Source: Roseiarcus sp963709655 (GTDB taxonomy: Bacteria; Pseudomonadota; Alphaproteobacteria; Rhizobiales; Beijerinckiaceae). Taken from it: a stretch of DNA of 64,000 bases. The position numbers were made by a program, and so were the translations under genes. The DNA lies in NCBI GenBank assembly GCA_963709655.1, contig CAVPXF010000015.1, forward strand, positions 1-64,000, written 5' to 3'. Below the pieces are notes generated by a model. The model ran no database searches, was not told the origin of the DNA, and saw only the letters and a list, made by a program, of their open reading frames with translations. Shown one piece after another: positions 7,302-16,967 of this stretch; within the stretch, counting starts at the first letter, position 1, and each line of letters starts with the position of its first letter.

Positions 7302-8312
7302 TCAGCCGGCCGGCTTCGCGACGGCGGCCTCGGCGATGATCTCGAAGGACCTGAGCCGCGTCGGATGGTCGTAGACGTCCGAGACGACAATGAGCTCGTC
7401 GGCCCCGGTCTCGGCGACAAGCGCCTCGAGCCCCTCGCGCACCGTCTCCGGCGAACCGACGATGGAGCGGGCGAGCATCCGCATCGCCTGGGCCTTCTCG
7501 GCCGGCGACCAGTAGCTCTCGATGTCGTCGATCGGCGGTTGGCTTAAAGACCGCGCGCCGCGGAAGATGTTGGCGAACGCCATCTGCTGGGTGGTCGCGA
7601 GGCGGCGCGCCTCAGCGTCCGTCGCGGCGGCGATGACGTTGACCCCGACCATGGCGGTGGGACGGTCGAGCTGATCCGACGGCTTGAACCGGCTACGGTA
7701 GATCGCCAGGGCCGGGATGAGCTCGTCCGGAGCGAAATGGGAGGCGAACGCGTAAGGCAGCCCCAATTCGGCGGCGAGCATGGCGCCGAAATGGCTCGAG
7801 CCCAGGATCCAGAGCGGCACTTCGGTTCCCGCCGCCGGGACCGCCTGAATCCGCTGCCCCGGGGCGGCCGGCGCCAGGAACGCCTGCAGTTCGAGCACGT
7901 CCTGCGGAAAATGGTCCGCCGATTCGGGCGCGCGGCGCAGGGCGCGCAGCGTGAGCTGATCGGTTCCCGGGGCGCGGCCGAGCCCGAGATCGACGCGGCC
8001 GGGAAAGAGGCGCGCAAGCGTTCCGAACTGCTCGGCGATCACATAGGGCGCGTGGTTCGGCAGCATGATCCCGCCGGCGCCGACGCGGATCGTCTCCGTC
8101 GCCGCGGCAAGGTGGGCGAGGACCACAGAGGTGGCGGCGCTGGCGATGCCCGGCATGTTGTGGTGCTCGGCCACCCAGATGCGGCGATAGCCCCAGCGCT
8201 CGGCGTGGACGGCAAGGTCGCGCGCGTTCATGAGCGCTCCGCGCGCGTCGACCTCCTGCGTCACGCGCACGAGTTCGAGGATGGAGAGCGGGATCTGAGG
8301 CCGGTTGGTCAT
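7302..8312 (-). CDS. LLM-class flavin-dependent oxidoreductase (YhbW type)
   Basis: The 336-residue protein has the bacterial luciferase-like TIM barrel: SILELVRVTQ at the start, WVAEHHNMPGIASAAT (residues about 46-60, the AEHH motif typical of this group), GGIMLPNHAPYVIAEQFGTL, RVDLGLGRAPGTD and PLWILGSSHFGAMLAAELG. Members use FMN to oxidise small organics; the substrate here is unknown. Its ATG overlaps the stop of the upstream GST gene by four bases, so the two form an operon. Confidence 0.9.
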   Translation of the reverse strand: MTNRPQIPLSILELVRVTQEVDARGALMNARDLAVHAERWGYRRIWVAEHHNMPGIASAATSVVLAHLAAATETIRVGAGGIMLPNHAPYVIAEQFGTLARLFPGRVDLGLGRAPGTDQLTLRALRRAPESADHFPQDVLELQAFLAPAAPGQRIQAVPAAGTEVPLWILGSSHFGAMLAAELGLPYAFASHFAPDELIPALAIYRSRFKPSDQLDRPTAMVGVNVIAAATDAEARRLATTQQMAFANIFRGARSLSQPPIDDIESYWSPAEKAQAMRMLARSIVGSPETVREGLEALVAETGADELIVVSDVYDHPTRLRSFEIIAEAAVAKPAG

Positions 8313-9050
8313 AAAGCGATCAAGCCGCCTCCGGGCGCGGGCCGGGCGCGCTGGTTATAGAGCAGCTTTGTCCGCCGATCCTTCTCTTCCTGCGGCAGGC
8401 TGTCGATGTCTTCCGCCGGACCGGCGGTGACGGCGAGCCCGCGCTGCACGGCCGGACGGGCGCTGAGTTCGTCGAACCAGCGCTTGAAATACTTGAACTC
8501 GGAAATGTCCTGGCCCTGCCCTTGCCAGTTCACCGTCCACGGGTAGCTGATCATGTCGGCGATGGTGTAGTCGTCGCCGGCGATGTAGCGGCGGTCGTAG
8601 AGCCGAGCGTTGAGGACGCCGTAGAGGCGGTTCACTTCGTCGGTGAAGCGGCGGACGGCGTAGGACTGGTCGCCCTGCTTGTCGCCGAGACGGCGGAAAT
8701 GCCCGCATTCGCCGGACTTCGGCCCCTGATTGGCCATCTGCCAGATCACCCACTGGTTGACCTCGGTGCGGCGGCGCAGCTCCTGCGGATAGAAGCGCCC
8801 GGCCTTCTCGGCGAGATACATCATGATCGCGCCCGAACTCGAACACGGCGATCGGCGCGCCGCCGTCAGCCGGCGCGTCGTCGACCATCGCCGGCATGCG
8901 GTTGTTCGGGCCGATCTTCAGGAATGCGTCGGTGAACTGGTCGCCCTTGCCGATGTTCACCGGCACGATCGTGTAGGGCATGCCGAGCTCTTCGAGCAGG
9001 ATGGTGACCTTCTTGCCGTTCGGGGTCGGCCAGTAGTGCAGGTGGATCAT
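8309..9050 (-). pseudogene. Glutathione S-transferase with one-base frameshift
   Basis: The N-terminal thioredoxin-fold half (MIHLHYWPTPNGKKVTILLEELG, with NRMPAMVDD) reads to about residue 73 in one frame. The C-terminal helical half (MMYLAEKAGRFYPQE to the end) continues in another. Removing one A/T near 8837 (GAGTTCGGG to GAGTCGGG on the minus strand) restores IAVFESGAIMMYLAEK, the normal GST sequence, so a single inserted base breaks the gene. The C-terminal end overlaps the flavin oxidoreductase start. This may be a sequencing error or a young pseudogene. Confidence 0.85.
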
Positions 9051-9115
9051 GACGGACTCCTAGGTGGACCGCTTAGCGCGCGGACATGAAGACGCGGGGA
9101 GAACCGCTCCTGCGT

Positions 9116-10264
9116 CTAAAGCTTCGGCTTCTCCTCATCGGACGGCAAGGCCTGGACCGGCGAGCCCGGCCCGATCTTCTGCAGATTGCCGACAATGATC
9201 CGATCGCCCGGGCTGAGGCCCTTGACCACGCTCACGAGCGGTCCGGCGCTCGGCCCTAATGTGAGAAGACGCATCTCCGCCTTGCCGCCTGCGCCAACGA
9301 CATAGACGTATTTCCCCATCTGGCTCGAGCCCAGCGCCGCCTGAGGCGCCATGAGCGCGTCGGGCTCGTCCCTGATGTGCAGACGCACCCGCACATATTG
9401 CCCCGGCAGCAGGGCGAAATCAGGGTTGGCGATCGTTACGCGCGCGGCGATCGTGCCGGTGGCCTTGTCGACGGAATTGTCGAGGAAGGTCAGGTCGCCC
9501 TTGCGAACGGCGTCGGGCTTGTCGGACAGGGAAATCTCCGCCTCCACCTTGCCGGCGGCGCGCGCTTGAGCGATTCGGCCGAGATCGGATTCGCTCGGGC
9601 TGAAGGAGACGTAGATCGGGTCGAGCTCGACGAGTGTATTCAGCGGCCCGGTCAAGGGGCCGACGAGCGCCCCTTTCGCCGCCTGATTGCGGCCGAGCCG
9701 GCCTGCGAAAGGCGCACGGATTTCGGTATAGTTCAGATTTAGCCGCGCCGCCGCGATGGCCGCGCGATCGACCGCGAGCGCCGCCTCGGCCTGACGCATG
9801 GCGCTCGACCTCTGGTCGAAGACATCCTTCGTCACATAGCCGCTCTTCACCAGTTCCTCGCCCCGCCCGAAATTGGCCTTGGCGTAGTCGAGCGAGGCGG
9901 CGTCGCGCTGCGCCTGCGCCTCGGCCTCGTCGAGCGCCGCCTGCAGATCGCGGGGATCGATCCTGTAGAGGAGGTCGCCGCTCTTGACGTCCGATCCGTC
10001 CGCGACGGGCTGGGCCTCGATGTAGCCGGAGACCCGCGCTTGCAGGGCGATGCTGCGGATCGATTCGAGCCGCCCCGGATAATCGAGGTAGATCGGCAGG
10101 GTCGTCTTGACGACCGGCGCCACCGGGACCGGCATCGCCATCATCGCGGGGGCGGGCGCCGAGGCCTTCGCGCCGCCGAAGTAGTGACCCGCGATATGGA
10201 CGCCGGCGATTCCGGCCGCGCCGAGCGCGACGAGCGAGGCCAGGGTTGCCGTCAGGATGCGCAT
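9116..10264 (-). CDS. RND efflux periplasmic adaptor subunit (AcrA/MexE type)
   Basis: The 382-residue adaptor begins MRILTATLASLVALGAAGIAG, a signal/anchor helix, with GGAGG upstream of the ATG. A lipoyl half-motif (ALQARVSGYIEAQPVADGSDVKSGDLL, residues about 65-90), an alpha-hairpin (DEAEAQAQRDAASLDYAK...), a second lipoyl half (RAPFAGRLGRNQAAKGALVG) and a beta-barrel follow. It would connect the inner-membrane RND pump (immediately upstream in the same operon) to an outer-membrane factor, which is not encoded in this window. Confidence 0.93.
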   Translation of the reverse strand: MRILTATLASLVALGAAGIAGVHIAGHYFGGAKASAPAPAMMAMPVPVAPVVKTTLPIYLDYPGRLESIRSIALQARVSGYIEAQPVADGSDVKSGDLLYRIDPRDLQAALDEAEAQAQRDAASLDYAKANFGRGEELVKSGYVTKDVFDQRSSAMRQAEAALAVDRAAIAAARLNLNYTEIRAPFAGRLGRNQAAKGALVGPLTGPLNTLVELDPIYVSFSPSESDLGRIAQARAAGKVEAEISLSDKPDAVRKGDLTFLDNSVDKATGTIAARVTIANPDFALLPGQYVRVRLHIRDEPDALMAPQAALGSSQMGKYVYVVGAGGKAEMRLLTLGPSAGPLVSVVKGLSPGDRIIVGNLQKIGPGSPVQALPSDEEKPKL

Positions 10265-10280
10265 GAAGGACCTCCAGCAA

Positions 10281-13200
10281 TCATTCGGCCGCCTCGGGCT
10301 GCGGGCCGAAATGCGGCGCGGCCCGGGACGCCGCCGCCGCAGCGACCCGGCCTTCACGCGCCCGCTCGATGAGCGCGTAGAAGACCGGCACGAAGATGAG
10401 AGTGAGCGCCGTCGCGGCGACCATGCCGCCGAAGACTGTGGTGCCCAGCGACTGTCGGCTGGCCGCGCCGGCGCCGGCGGCGAACATCAGCGGGATGACG
10501 CCGAAGATGAAGGCGAAGGCGGTCATCAGGATCGGCCGCAGCCGCAGCCGTCCGGCCTCCATCGCCGCTTCGACCACGCTCAAGCCCTCTTCGCGCCGCC
10601 GCCTGGCGAATTCGACGATAAGGATCGCGTTTTTCGCCGCGAGGCCGATCAGCATGACAAAGCCGATCTGCGAATAGACGTCGATCTGCATGCTCCGCAC
10701 CCAGAGCGCGCCGAGCGCGCCGACGAGCGCCAGCGGCGCGGACGAAAGCACCATGAACGGCATTGTCCAGCTCTCGTATTGCGCGGCGAGGATCAGGAAG
10801 ACGAAAACGATCGCGAGCGCGAGCACGACCGTCGCGATCGATCCCGCGCTGAGCTCCTGATAGGTCACGCCGGTCCATTCGTAGCCGAAGTCGCGCGGCA
10901 GCGTTGCCGCGGCGGCGCGCTGCATCGCCACGACCGCCTGGCTCGAGCTGAAGCCCGGCGCCGGGCGCCGTTAATCAGCGCCGAGGCGTAATTGTTGTAG
11001 TGCGGAACGGTCTCCGGCCCGACGATCGGCTTGAGCGTGCCGAGCGCGCTAAGCGGAACCACGCCCCCTGTCGCGTTGCGCACATAGAGCTTGTTGAGGT
11101 CGGAGGCCGACGCGCGCGCCGCGGTGTCGGCCTGCAGCGTCACGCGGAACGTATGGCCGAACAGGTTGAAGTCGTTCACGTAGAGCGAACCGAGGTCGAT
11201 CTGCAGCGTGTTGAAGATGTCGGGCAGGCTGAGGCCCAGGAGCTTCGCCTTCGTGCGGTCGAGATCGTAAAAGAGCTGCGGCGTCGACGCCGAGAACGAG
11301 GTGAACAGCGACTGCGGATTGAGCTCCGGCTGCTTGCGCGCCGCGGCGATCAGCGCCTGGGTGGCGTCGTTCAGAGCCGCGCTGCCCTTGCCGGCGAGAT
11401 CCTCGACTTCGAACTCAAATCCGCCGGTCGTGCCAAGTCCGTTGACGGATGGCGGATCGAAGCTGAGCGCGAAGGCCTCGGGGATACCGAGAAGCTTCGG
11501 TCGCACCTGAGCGACGAGGGCCGAGGCGCTCTCTTGCGGGCCCCGCTCCGCCCAGGGTTTCAGGATCGCAAACTCCACCGCGGAATTCGACTGCGCGGCG
11601 TTGGTGAGAAAATTGAGCCCGCTGATGAAGCCGGCGATTTCGACGCCCGGCGTGGCCTGAAGGATATCGCGCACTTTCTGCGCGACCGCATCGGTGCGCT
11701 CCAGCGACGCGCCGTCCGGGCCCTGGACGACGACAAAGAAGTAGCCCTGGTCCTCGACCGGCAGGAAGGTGGTCGAGACCTGCCGCGAGAGGCCATAAGC
11801 GGCGGCGACAATCAGGACGAAGACGCCGACGAGGGCCCAGCCGAAGCGGATGAATTGTCTCACCGACCGGGCGTAGGCGTGCGACAGCCAGTCAAAGCCC
11901 CAGTTGAACCAGCGGAAGAGGATGAACGACCCTTTCGGCCCATGACGCAGCATGGCCGCGCTCAACGCCGGACTGAGAGTGAGCGAGTTGAAGGCGGAAA
12001 TGCCGACCGAAATCGCGACGGTCAGCGCGAACTGGTTGTAGAGTCGTCCCGCGACCCCGGGAATGAAGGCGACCGGCACGAACACCGCCATCAGCACCGC
12101 GGTCGTGGCGATGATCGGCCCCGTCACTTCCGCCATCGCCGTCTTCGCGGCGACGAGGGGCGGCAGTCCGGCCTCGAGCTGGCGTTCGACGTTCTCGACG
12201 ACGACGATCGCGTCGTCGACAACCAGGCCGATGGCGAGCACCATGCCGAGCAGGCTCAGCATGTTGAGCGAGAAGCCGAACGCCTGCATCACCGCGAGCG
12301 TGGCGATGAGCGAGACGGGAATCGCGATCATCGGGATGATCGTGGTCCGCCAGCTCTGCAGAAAGACGAACACTACGAACACGACAAGCGCGAGCGCCTC
12401 AAAGAGCGTGACGACGACGTCGTGCATGGCGGCCGACACGAAGCGGGTCGTGTCGTAATGCATCGCGTAGGCGATCCCGCGCGGGAAACGCGTCGCGAGC
12501 TCGTCCATCTTCTCCTTGACCCGGCGCTCGAGATCGAGCGCATTCGAGCCGGGCATCTGGAAGATCGCCATCACGACCGTCGGGTCCTTGCCGAAATAGG
12601 CGGATGACGAATATTGCAGCGCGCCGAGCTCGACGCGCGCGACGTCGCGCAAGCGCACGACGGCGCCGCCGGAGGGGTCGGCGCGAACGATGATGTTCGA
12701 GAATTCCTCCGGGTCGCTGAGCCGCCCCGCAGCGTTGACCTGCAGCTCGAACGGCGTTCCCGGCGGCGCAGGCGACTGGCCGATCTTGCCCGCGGCGACC
12801 TGGACGTTCTGCTCGGCGATGGCGTTCTGAACATCGACGGCGGTCACGCCGAGGTTGGCGAGCTTGTCAGGATCGAGCCAGACGCGCATCGAATAGCGGC
12901 GTTCGCCAAACATCTGAACGTCGCCGACGCCGGGCAGCCGCTTCAGCTGGTCGACGATCTGCAGATAGGCGTAATTCGACAGCGTCACCGAGTTCGACGG
13001 AACGGTCGGGCGAGGTCAGGTTGACGATCAGGACAAAATTCGGGTTCTGTTTCTTGATTGTCACGCCGCCCTGATTGACGATCGCCGGAAGGGACGAAGC
13101 CGCCTGCGAAACGCGGTTCTGGACGTCGACGGCGGCGATATTTAGTGGATAACCGACATTGAAAGTGACTGTGATCGTCGAGGAGCCGTCATTGGAGCTC

Positions 13201-13442
13201 GACGAGGACATGTAGGTCATGCCCTCGACGCCATTGATTTGCTCCTCGAGCGGCGTCGTGACGGTGTCCGCCACGACCTGGGCGCTGGCGCCAGGATAGT
13301 TCGCGCTGACGACGACCTGCGGCGGCGTGATCTCCGGAAATTGCGAGACCGGCAGTGTGAAAAGACATATCGCGCCGGCGAGCACCATGATCGCGGCGAT
13401 CGCCGAGGCGAAGATCGGACGTTGGATGAAGAAGCCGACCAT
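10281..13442 (-). pseudogene. RND efflux inner-membrane transporter (AcrB/MexF type), two frameshifts
   Basis: The three reading segments together give a full-length RND pump of about 1050 residues. It includes MVGFFIQRPIFASAIAAIMVLAG at the start, the proton-relay motif GLVVDDAIVVVENVER in TM4, PVEDQGYFFVVVQGPDGAS, and a C-terminal TM bundle ending near 10281. Frame changes are needed near 12990-13008 (after NLTSPDRSV) and near 10953-10970 (after ASALINGA, where one missing base restores PAPGFSSSQAVVAMQR). Codons are otherwise intact and no segment is missing, so the breaks are recent or artefactual. It is cotranscribed with the adaptor and divergent from a TetR repressor. Confidence 0.9.
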
Positions 13443-13466
13443 CAGCCCAGCGTCACCGATGCGAGA

Positions 13467-13751
13467 TCAGCAGCAAAGCGCCGAGCCGCACGGGTCCGCC
13501 GGAGACATGGGACGGCCTCGCGTCTGCCCGATTGCCGCGCGCGGCGCCAGGCGCCGTTCGATCGGCGGATTGGCGACCAGCGCGCCCACGGGTCTCAGGT
13601 CGCTCTCGCCCCGCGCGGCGGCGATCCGACCGGCCGCGACCTCGAGCAACGTCCTCAAGGCTTGCGGCTCGACGTTGTCGGCCCGCATGACCGCCTGGAC
13701 CAGCAAATCGCCAAGGAGTTCGTCGACGGTCGGCGTGTGGCGCTTGAGCAT
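13467..13751 (-). CDS. Small hypothetical protein upstream of RND operon
   Basis: The 94-residue frame has a protein-like first half (VDELLGDLLVQAVMRADNVEPQALRTLLEVAAGRIAAAR), predicted helical and resembling short rhizobial proteins beside efflux or TetR genes. It precedes the RND pump on the same strand by 24 bases and could be the first gene of that operon. The C-terminal third is less convincing. Confidence 0.5.
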   Translation of the reverse strand: MLKRHTPTVDELLGDLLVQAVMRADNVEPQALRTLLEVAAGRIAAARGESDLRPVGALVANPPIERRLAPRAAIGQTRGRPMSPADPCGSALCC

Positions 13752-13835
13752 GGCGCGTCCTTTCGGCGTTGCGATAAACGGTCCCGCTCGGGCGGACTGG
13801 CCGTCGGCTCGTGTTGACTTCCGGCGCGAGAGGGT

Positions 13836-13875
13836 GTTACCGATCGGTAACGATCCCTAGATACCGATCGGTAAC
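13836..13875. promoter_or_regulatory. Twin TetR-type operators GTTACCGATCGGTAAC
   Basis: A perfect 16-bp palindrome GTTACCGATCGGTAAC lies at 13836-13851. A second copy, ATACCGATCGGTAAC (13861-13875), follows with centres 25 bases apart. Both sit between the divergent RND operon and tetR, 17 bases before the tetR ATG, as expected for a TetR repressor that controls itself and the pump. Confidence 0.88.
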
Positions 13876-13891
13876 ATCGCAGTCAAGAGCC

Positions 13892-14551
13892 ATGGCGAAG
13901 GAAGTTTCAAAACGCGAGCGCAGCGAGGCCGGCCAAGAGCCGCTCCGCGAAAGACAAGAGCCGCCGCGCGAAAGAATCGTCGCCTGCGCGCAGGATCTCT
14001 TTCACCGCCATGGCATCCGCGGCGTCGGGGTCGAAACGATCGCGGAGGCGGCGGGCACCAACAAGATGACCCTCTACCGCCATTTCGGCTCGAAAGACGA
14101 TCTGATCCTCGAGTATCTCAACTACAAGGGTCGAAAGGCCGACGAGATATGGGCCAAGATCGAATCCGCGAGTCCCGGCGATCCGGTCGGCCAGCTTTAC
14201 GGCTATATCGGACAGGCGGCGAATTTCATCGCCAGTGACGAGCGCGGCTGTGATCTGGCGAATGCCGCGGTCGAGCTCACCGAGGCGGGCCACCCCGCGC
14301 TGAAGGTCATCGAGGAATTCAAGGTCCGTCAGCGCGACCGTCTCGCGACGCTTTGTGCGGCGGCCGGCGCCGCGCAGCCGGACCTGCTCGCCGACACAAT
14401 CGTCCTTCTCATTGAAGGCGCCCGGGTCAGCCGCCGCAGCGTTGGAACCGAAGGGCCCAGCGCCAATCTCCTGCGCACGAGCGAAGCCGTGATCGCGTCA
14501 TTCGGCGTGCGGCCGCAGGCGAATGGGGCAGTGGGGAGGCCTCCGGAATGA
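13892..14551 (+). CDS. TetR/AcrR family transcriptional repressor
   Basis: This 219-residue regulator has an N-terminal TetR helix-turn-helix (residues about 30-75: RERIVACAQDLFHRHGIRGV, then IAEAAGTNKMTLYRHFGSKDDLI) and a helical ligand domain containing DLANAAVELTEAGHPA. It faces the RND efflux genes across two palindromic operators and most likely represses them until a toxic compound binds. The downstream RidA gene overlaps its stop by four bases. Confidence 0.92.
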   Translation: MAKEVSKRERSEAGQEPLRERQEPPRERIVACAQDLFHRHGIRGVGVETIAEAAGTNKMTLYRHFGSKDDLILEYLNYKGRKADEIWAKIESASPGDPVGQLYGYIGQAANFIASDERGCDLANAAVELTEAGHPALKVIEEFKVRQRDRLATLCAAAGAAQPDLLADTIVLLIEGARVSRRSVGTEGPSANLLRTSEAVIASFGVRPQANGAVGRPPE

Positions 14552-14946
14552 CGGAATGGACGCGCCAGGCGGTGTCCTCCGGGTCGCCGCTCGAAGCCAA
14601 AATCGGCTTTGCCCGCGCGGTCCGGGTCGGCCCGTTCGTTTCCGTGGCCGGGACGGCGCCGATCGGCCCGGACGGGCGCGCCGCGTATGTCGGCGATGTC
14701 TACGGGCAGTCCCGGCTCTGCCTCGACATCATCGGCCGCGCGCTCGCGGACTGCGGCGCCCGCTTCGAGGACGTGACGCGCACGCGCATCCTTTTGACGG
14801 ACATCGCGAACTGGGAACACGCGGCGCGCACCCACGGTGAAGTCTTCGGCGCGATCCGGCCCGTGCGCACCGTCGTCGAGATCAGCCGGTTCGTCGATCC
14901 GGACTGGCTGGTCGAGCTGGAGGCGGACGCAATCGTTCAGGGATGA
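14548..14946 (+). CDS. RidA/YjgF family protein
   Basis: The 132-residue protein is of RidA type. It has EAKIGFARAVRVGPFVSVAGTAPIGPDG at the start, the conserved Arg in the segment FEDVTRTRILLTDIANW, and PVRTVVEISRFVDPDWLVELEADAIV at the end. RidA proteins deaminate reactive enamines/imines, though this sub-type may differ. Its ATG overlaps the tetR stop (ATGA), so the two are cotranscribed. Confidence 0.88.
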   Translation: MTEWTRQAVSSGSPLEAKIGFARAVRVGPFVSVAGTAPIGPDGRAAYVGDVYGQSRLCLDIIGRALADCGARFEDVTRTRILLTDIANWEHAARTHGEVFGAIRPVRTVVEISRFVDPDWLVELEADAIVQG

Positions 14947-14953
14947 CGGCGCC

Positions 14954-15832
14954 TTACGGCAGGCCCGCGTGAGGCGTATCGACGTCGACGATCTCGATCC
15001 GGCCCCGCGGCGCGGCGGCGGCGCGCTCAGGGATCGACGATGGCGCGCTCATCAGGAAGAGCGTCTTGCCGTCGTCGCCGCCGAGCATGCAGGCGTAGCA
15101 GTGCTGGCTGGTCGCGACGGTGTCCGGGACCTTCCCACCCTCCGCAATGCGGGCGCATTCGGGCCCGATGGGATTGGCGATCCAGACCGCGCCCGCCGCG
15201 TCGAGGCAGATGCCGTCACGCACGCGCGGCCAGGTGGGGGCCCAGACGCGCCGGCCGGTCAAGGCGCCGTCCGGGCCGATGTCGAACGCCGTCAGCCGCG
15301 CCCCCAGCGTCTCGCCGACGATCAAAGTCTTGCCGTCCGGGGCGATCACGCTCCCGTTGGGAAAGTGCATGTCGGCGGCGGCGGCTGTGACCGCGCCATC
15401 GGGCGCGACGCGCGCGAGCTTCGTCGCCGGGTGATCGGCGAACACGGCCATTTCGCCGCGCTTCAGGACCTCGTCGTGGAAATCGAAGCCGAAGTCGCCC
15501 ACGTAAGCGCCGCCTGACCCGTCAACCACCTTGTCGTTGGACAGAAACGTCGCCACCCGGCTCAGGTCGGCGTGGACCGTCACGGCGCCGTCGGGAGCGC
15601 GCTTCAGCACGCAGCGGTTCGCCATCGACACGATCAGCATCGCGCCGTCCGGCGTCCAGCCGAGCCCCGAGGGCGCATCGTCGAGTTTGACCTCGACCCG
15701 CAGGTCGCCCGCGAGCGAGACCGATTTGACAGCCCGAGCGTAGAAATCGCTGAACCAGAGCCGGCCTAGCCGCCAGCGCGGACCCTCGCCGAAATAAACG
15801 CCCTCGCACAGGACGCGCGCGTCGCGGCTCAT
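14954..15832 (-). CDS. SMP-30/gluconolactonase family lactonase
   Basis: The 292-residue beta-propeller begins with the typical EGVYFGEGPRWRLGRLWFSDF (metal-ligand Glu in GEGPRW). It continues with SGLGWTPDGAMLIVSM, LSNDKVVDGSGGAYVGDFG (Asn and Asp near the metal) and FPNGSVIAPDGKTLIVGET. Members hydrolyse sugar lactones or related esters with a divalent metal. It is convergent with ridA, leaving only seven bases between the stops. Confidence 0.9.
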   Translation of the reverse strand: MSRDARVLCEGVYFGEGPRWRLGRLWFSDFYARAVKSVSLAGDLRVEVKLDDAPSGLGWTPDGAMLIVSMANRCVLKRAPDGAVTVHADLSRVATFLSNDKVVDGSGGAYVGDFGFDFHDEVLKRGEMAVFADHPATKLARVAPDGAVTAAAADMHFPNGSVIAPDGKTLIVGETLGARLTAFDIGPDGALTGRRVWAPTWPRVRDGICLDAAGAVWIANPIGPECARIAEGGKVPDTVATSQHCYACMLGGDDGKTLFLMSAPSSIPERAAAAPRGRIEIVDVDTPHAGLP

Positions 15833-15976
15833 CGCTCCTCCCCACAGGGTTTTGCGCTCGAACCCGGCGCCGATTAGCGTCGGCCCGGCAGACCGCGAGA
15901 CTACCCTCGTGAGGCCGAAGGCGCCAAGTCGTCATCGATCTCCACAACGCCGAGGCGCGCCCGGTCTTGTCTGTCC

Positions 15977-15996
15977 GCTTGTTTCACGAAACAAGC
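15977..15996. promoter_or_regulatory. Perfect 20-bp palindrome GCTTGTTTC-AC-GAAACAAGC
   Basis: Nine-base perfect arms around a two-base centre end 5 bases before the esterase ATG at 16002. No Shine-Dalgarno sequence is visible between palindrome and ATG. The position fits a repressor operator overlapping the transcript start, or a hairpin that masks initiation. Confidence 0.75.
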
Positions 15997-16001
15997 TATT
16001 C

Positions 16002-16967
16002 ATGAGCATACCGACAGACCATCCCTTCGATTTCGATCCGACCTACGGCCTCGGCGTGGACGAGCTTCGTTCGGTCGAACCACCCCAGGCGCCGCCGAGC
16101 TTCGATGACTTCTGGCGCGCGCGCTATGCCGGGGCGCTTGGCGTCGATCCGGAGCCGCGGCTTTACGAAAGCGAGTCGAGCCACCCGGACTGGCGTGTCT
16201 ACGATATTGCCTATACGTCGACCGACGGGTTTGCGATCGGCGGCTGGCTGTTGGCGCCGCGTGCGGGAACGGTTAGGCGCGGGCTCGTCGTCGGCCATGG
16301 TTATGGCGGACGCGACGGGCCGGATTTCGACGTTCCCGTTGAAGAGGCGGCCGTGCTGTTTCCCTGTTATCGCGGGCTCTCGCGCAGTCGCCGGCCGCCG
16401 ATTTCCAGCGATTCCGATGGGCACGTGCTGCATGATATCGACAGCCCTGAGCGCTATATCCTGGGCGGCTGCGTCGAGGATTTATGGCTCGCCGTCTCTG
16501 CGCTGTCCGAACTCTATCCCGAGCTTGACGGTCGGATCGGCTACGCCGGCACGAGTTTCGGCGGCGGCGTCGGCGCGTTGGCGATCGCTTTCGACAGCCG
16601 GATCGATCGGGGCCATCTGGCCCTGCCGACCTTCGCCAATATGCCGCTCTGGCTGACGCTACCGACCGTCGGCAGCGGTCATTCCGTCCAGACCTATCAG
16701 AAGACGCACAAGGACGTGCTCAAGACCCTCAGCCTGTTCGATGCGGCGACGGCGGCTCGGCGGATCAAGATCCCCATGCTTCTCGCCGTCGCCCGCTTCG
16801 ACCCCGCGGTGGCGCCGCCCTGCCAGTTCTCCGTCGCCAATGCGCTGCCGACGTCAAACCATCATGAAATCGTCATCCTAGATACAGGTCATTTCGACTA
16901 TCCTGTCGGCGACGAGCAGCAAGCGCTCCTCATGGAAAAGGTCAGACGGTTCTTCGGGGCGGTATGA
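16002..16967 (+). CDS. Acetylxylan esterase (AXE1)/cephalosporin-C deacetylase-like hydrolase
   Basis: The 321-residue alpha/beta hydrolase is of the AXE1 type. FDFDPTYGLGVDELRSV is followed by FDDFWRARYAGALG, the oxyanion region VVGHGYGGRDGPD, and the nucleophile elbow GYAGTSFGGGVGALAIAF (Ser within GTSFGG). A catalytic Asp lies near ARFDPAVAPP and His near LDTGHFDYP. Substrates are acetylated sugars or similar esters, cytoplasmic by lack of a signal peptide. It overlaps the next esterase by ATGA. The palindrome just upstream is the likely operator. Confidence 0.9.
   Translation: MSIPTDHPFDFDPTYGLGVDELRSVEPPQAPPSFDDFWRARYAGALGVDPEPRLYESESSHPDWRVYDIAYTSTDGFAIGGWLLAPRAGTVRRGLVVGHGYGGRDGPDFDVPVEEAAVLFPCYRGLSRSRRPPISSDSDGHVLHDIDSPERYILGGCVEDLWLAVSALSELYPELDGRIGYAGTSFGGGVGALAIAFDSRIDRGHLALPTFANMPLWLTLPTVGSGHSVQTYQKTHKDVLKTLSLFDAATAARRIKIPMLLAVARFDPAVAPPCQFSVANALPTSNHHEIVILDTGHFDYPVGDEQQALLMEKVRRFFGAV

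Noticed and set aside
11000..12607. 535-codon plus-strand frame opposite the RND pump
   Set aside because: It is an antisense frame with extreme Arg/Glu/Asp/His composition; the pump on the other strand is unmistakable despite its frameshifts.
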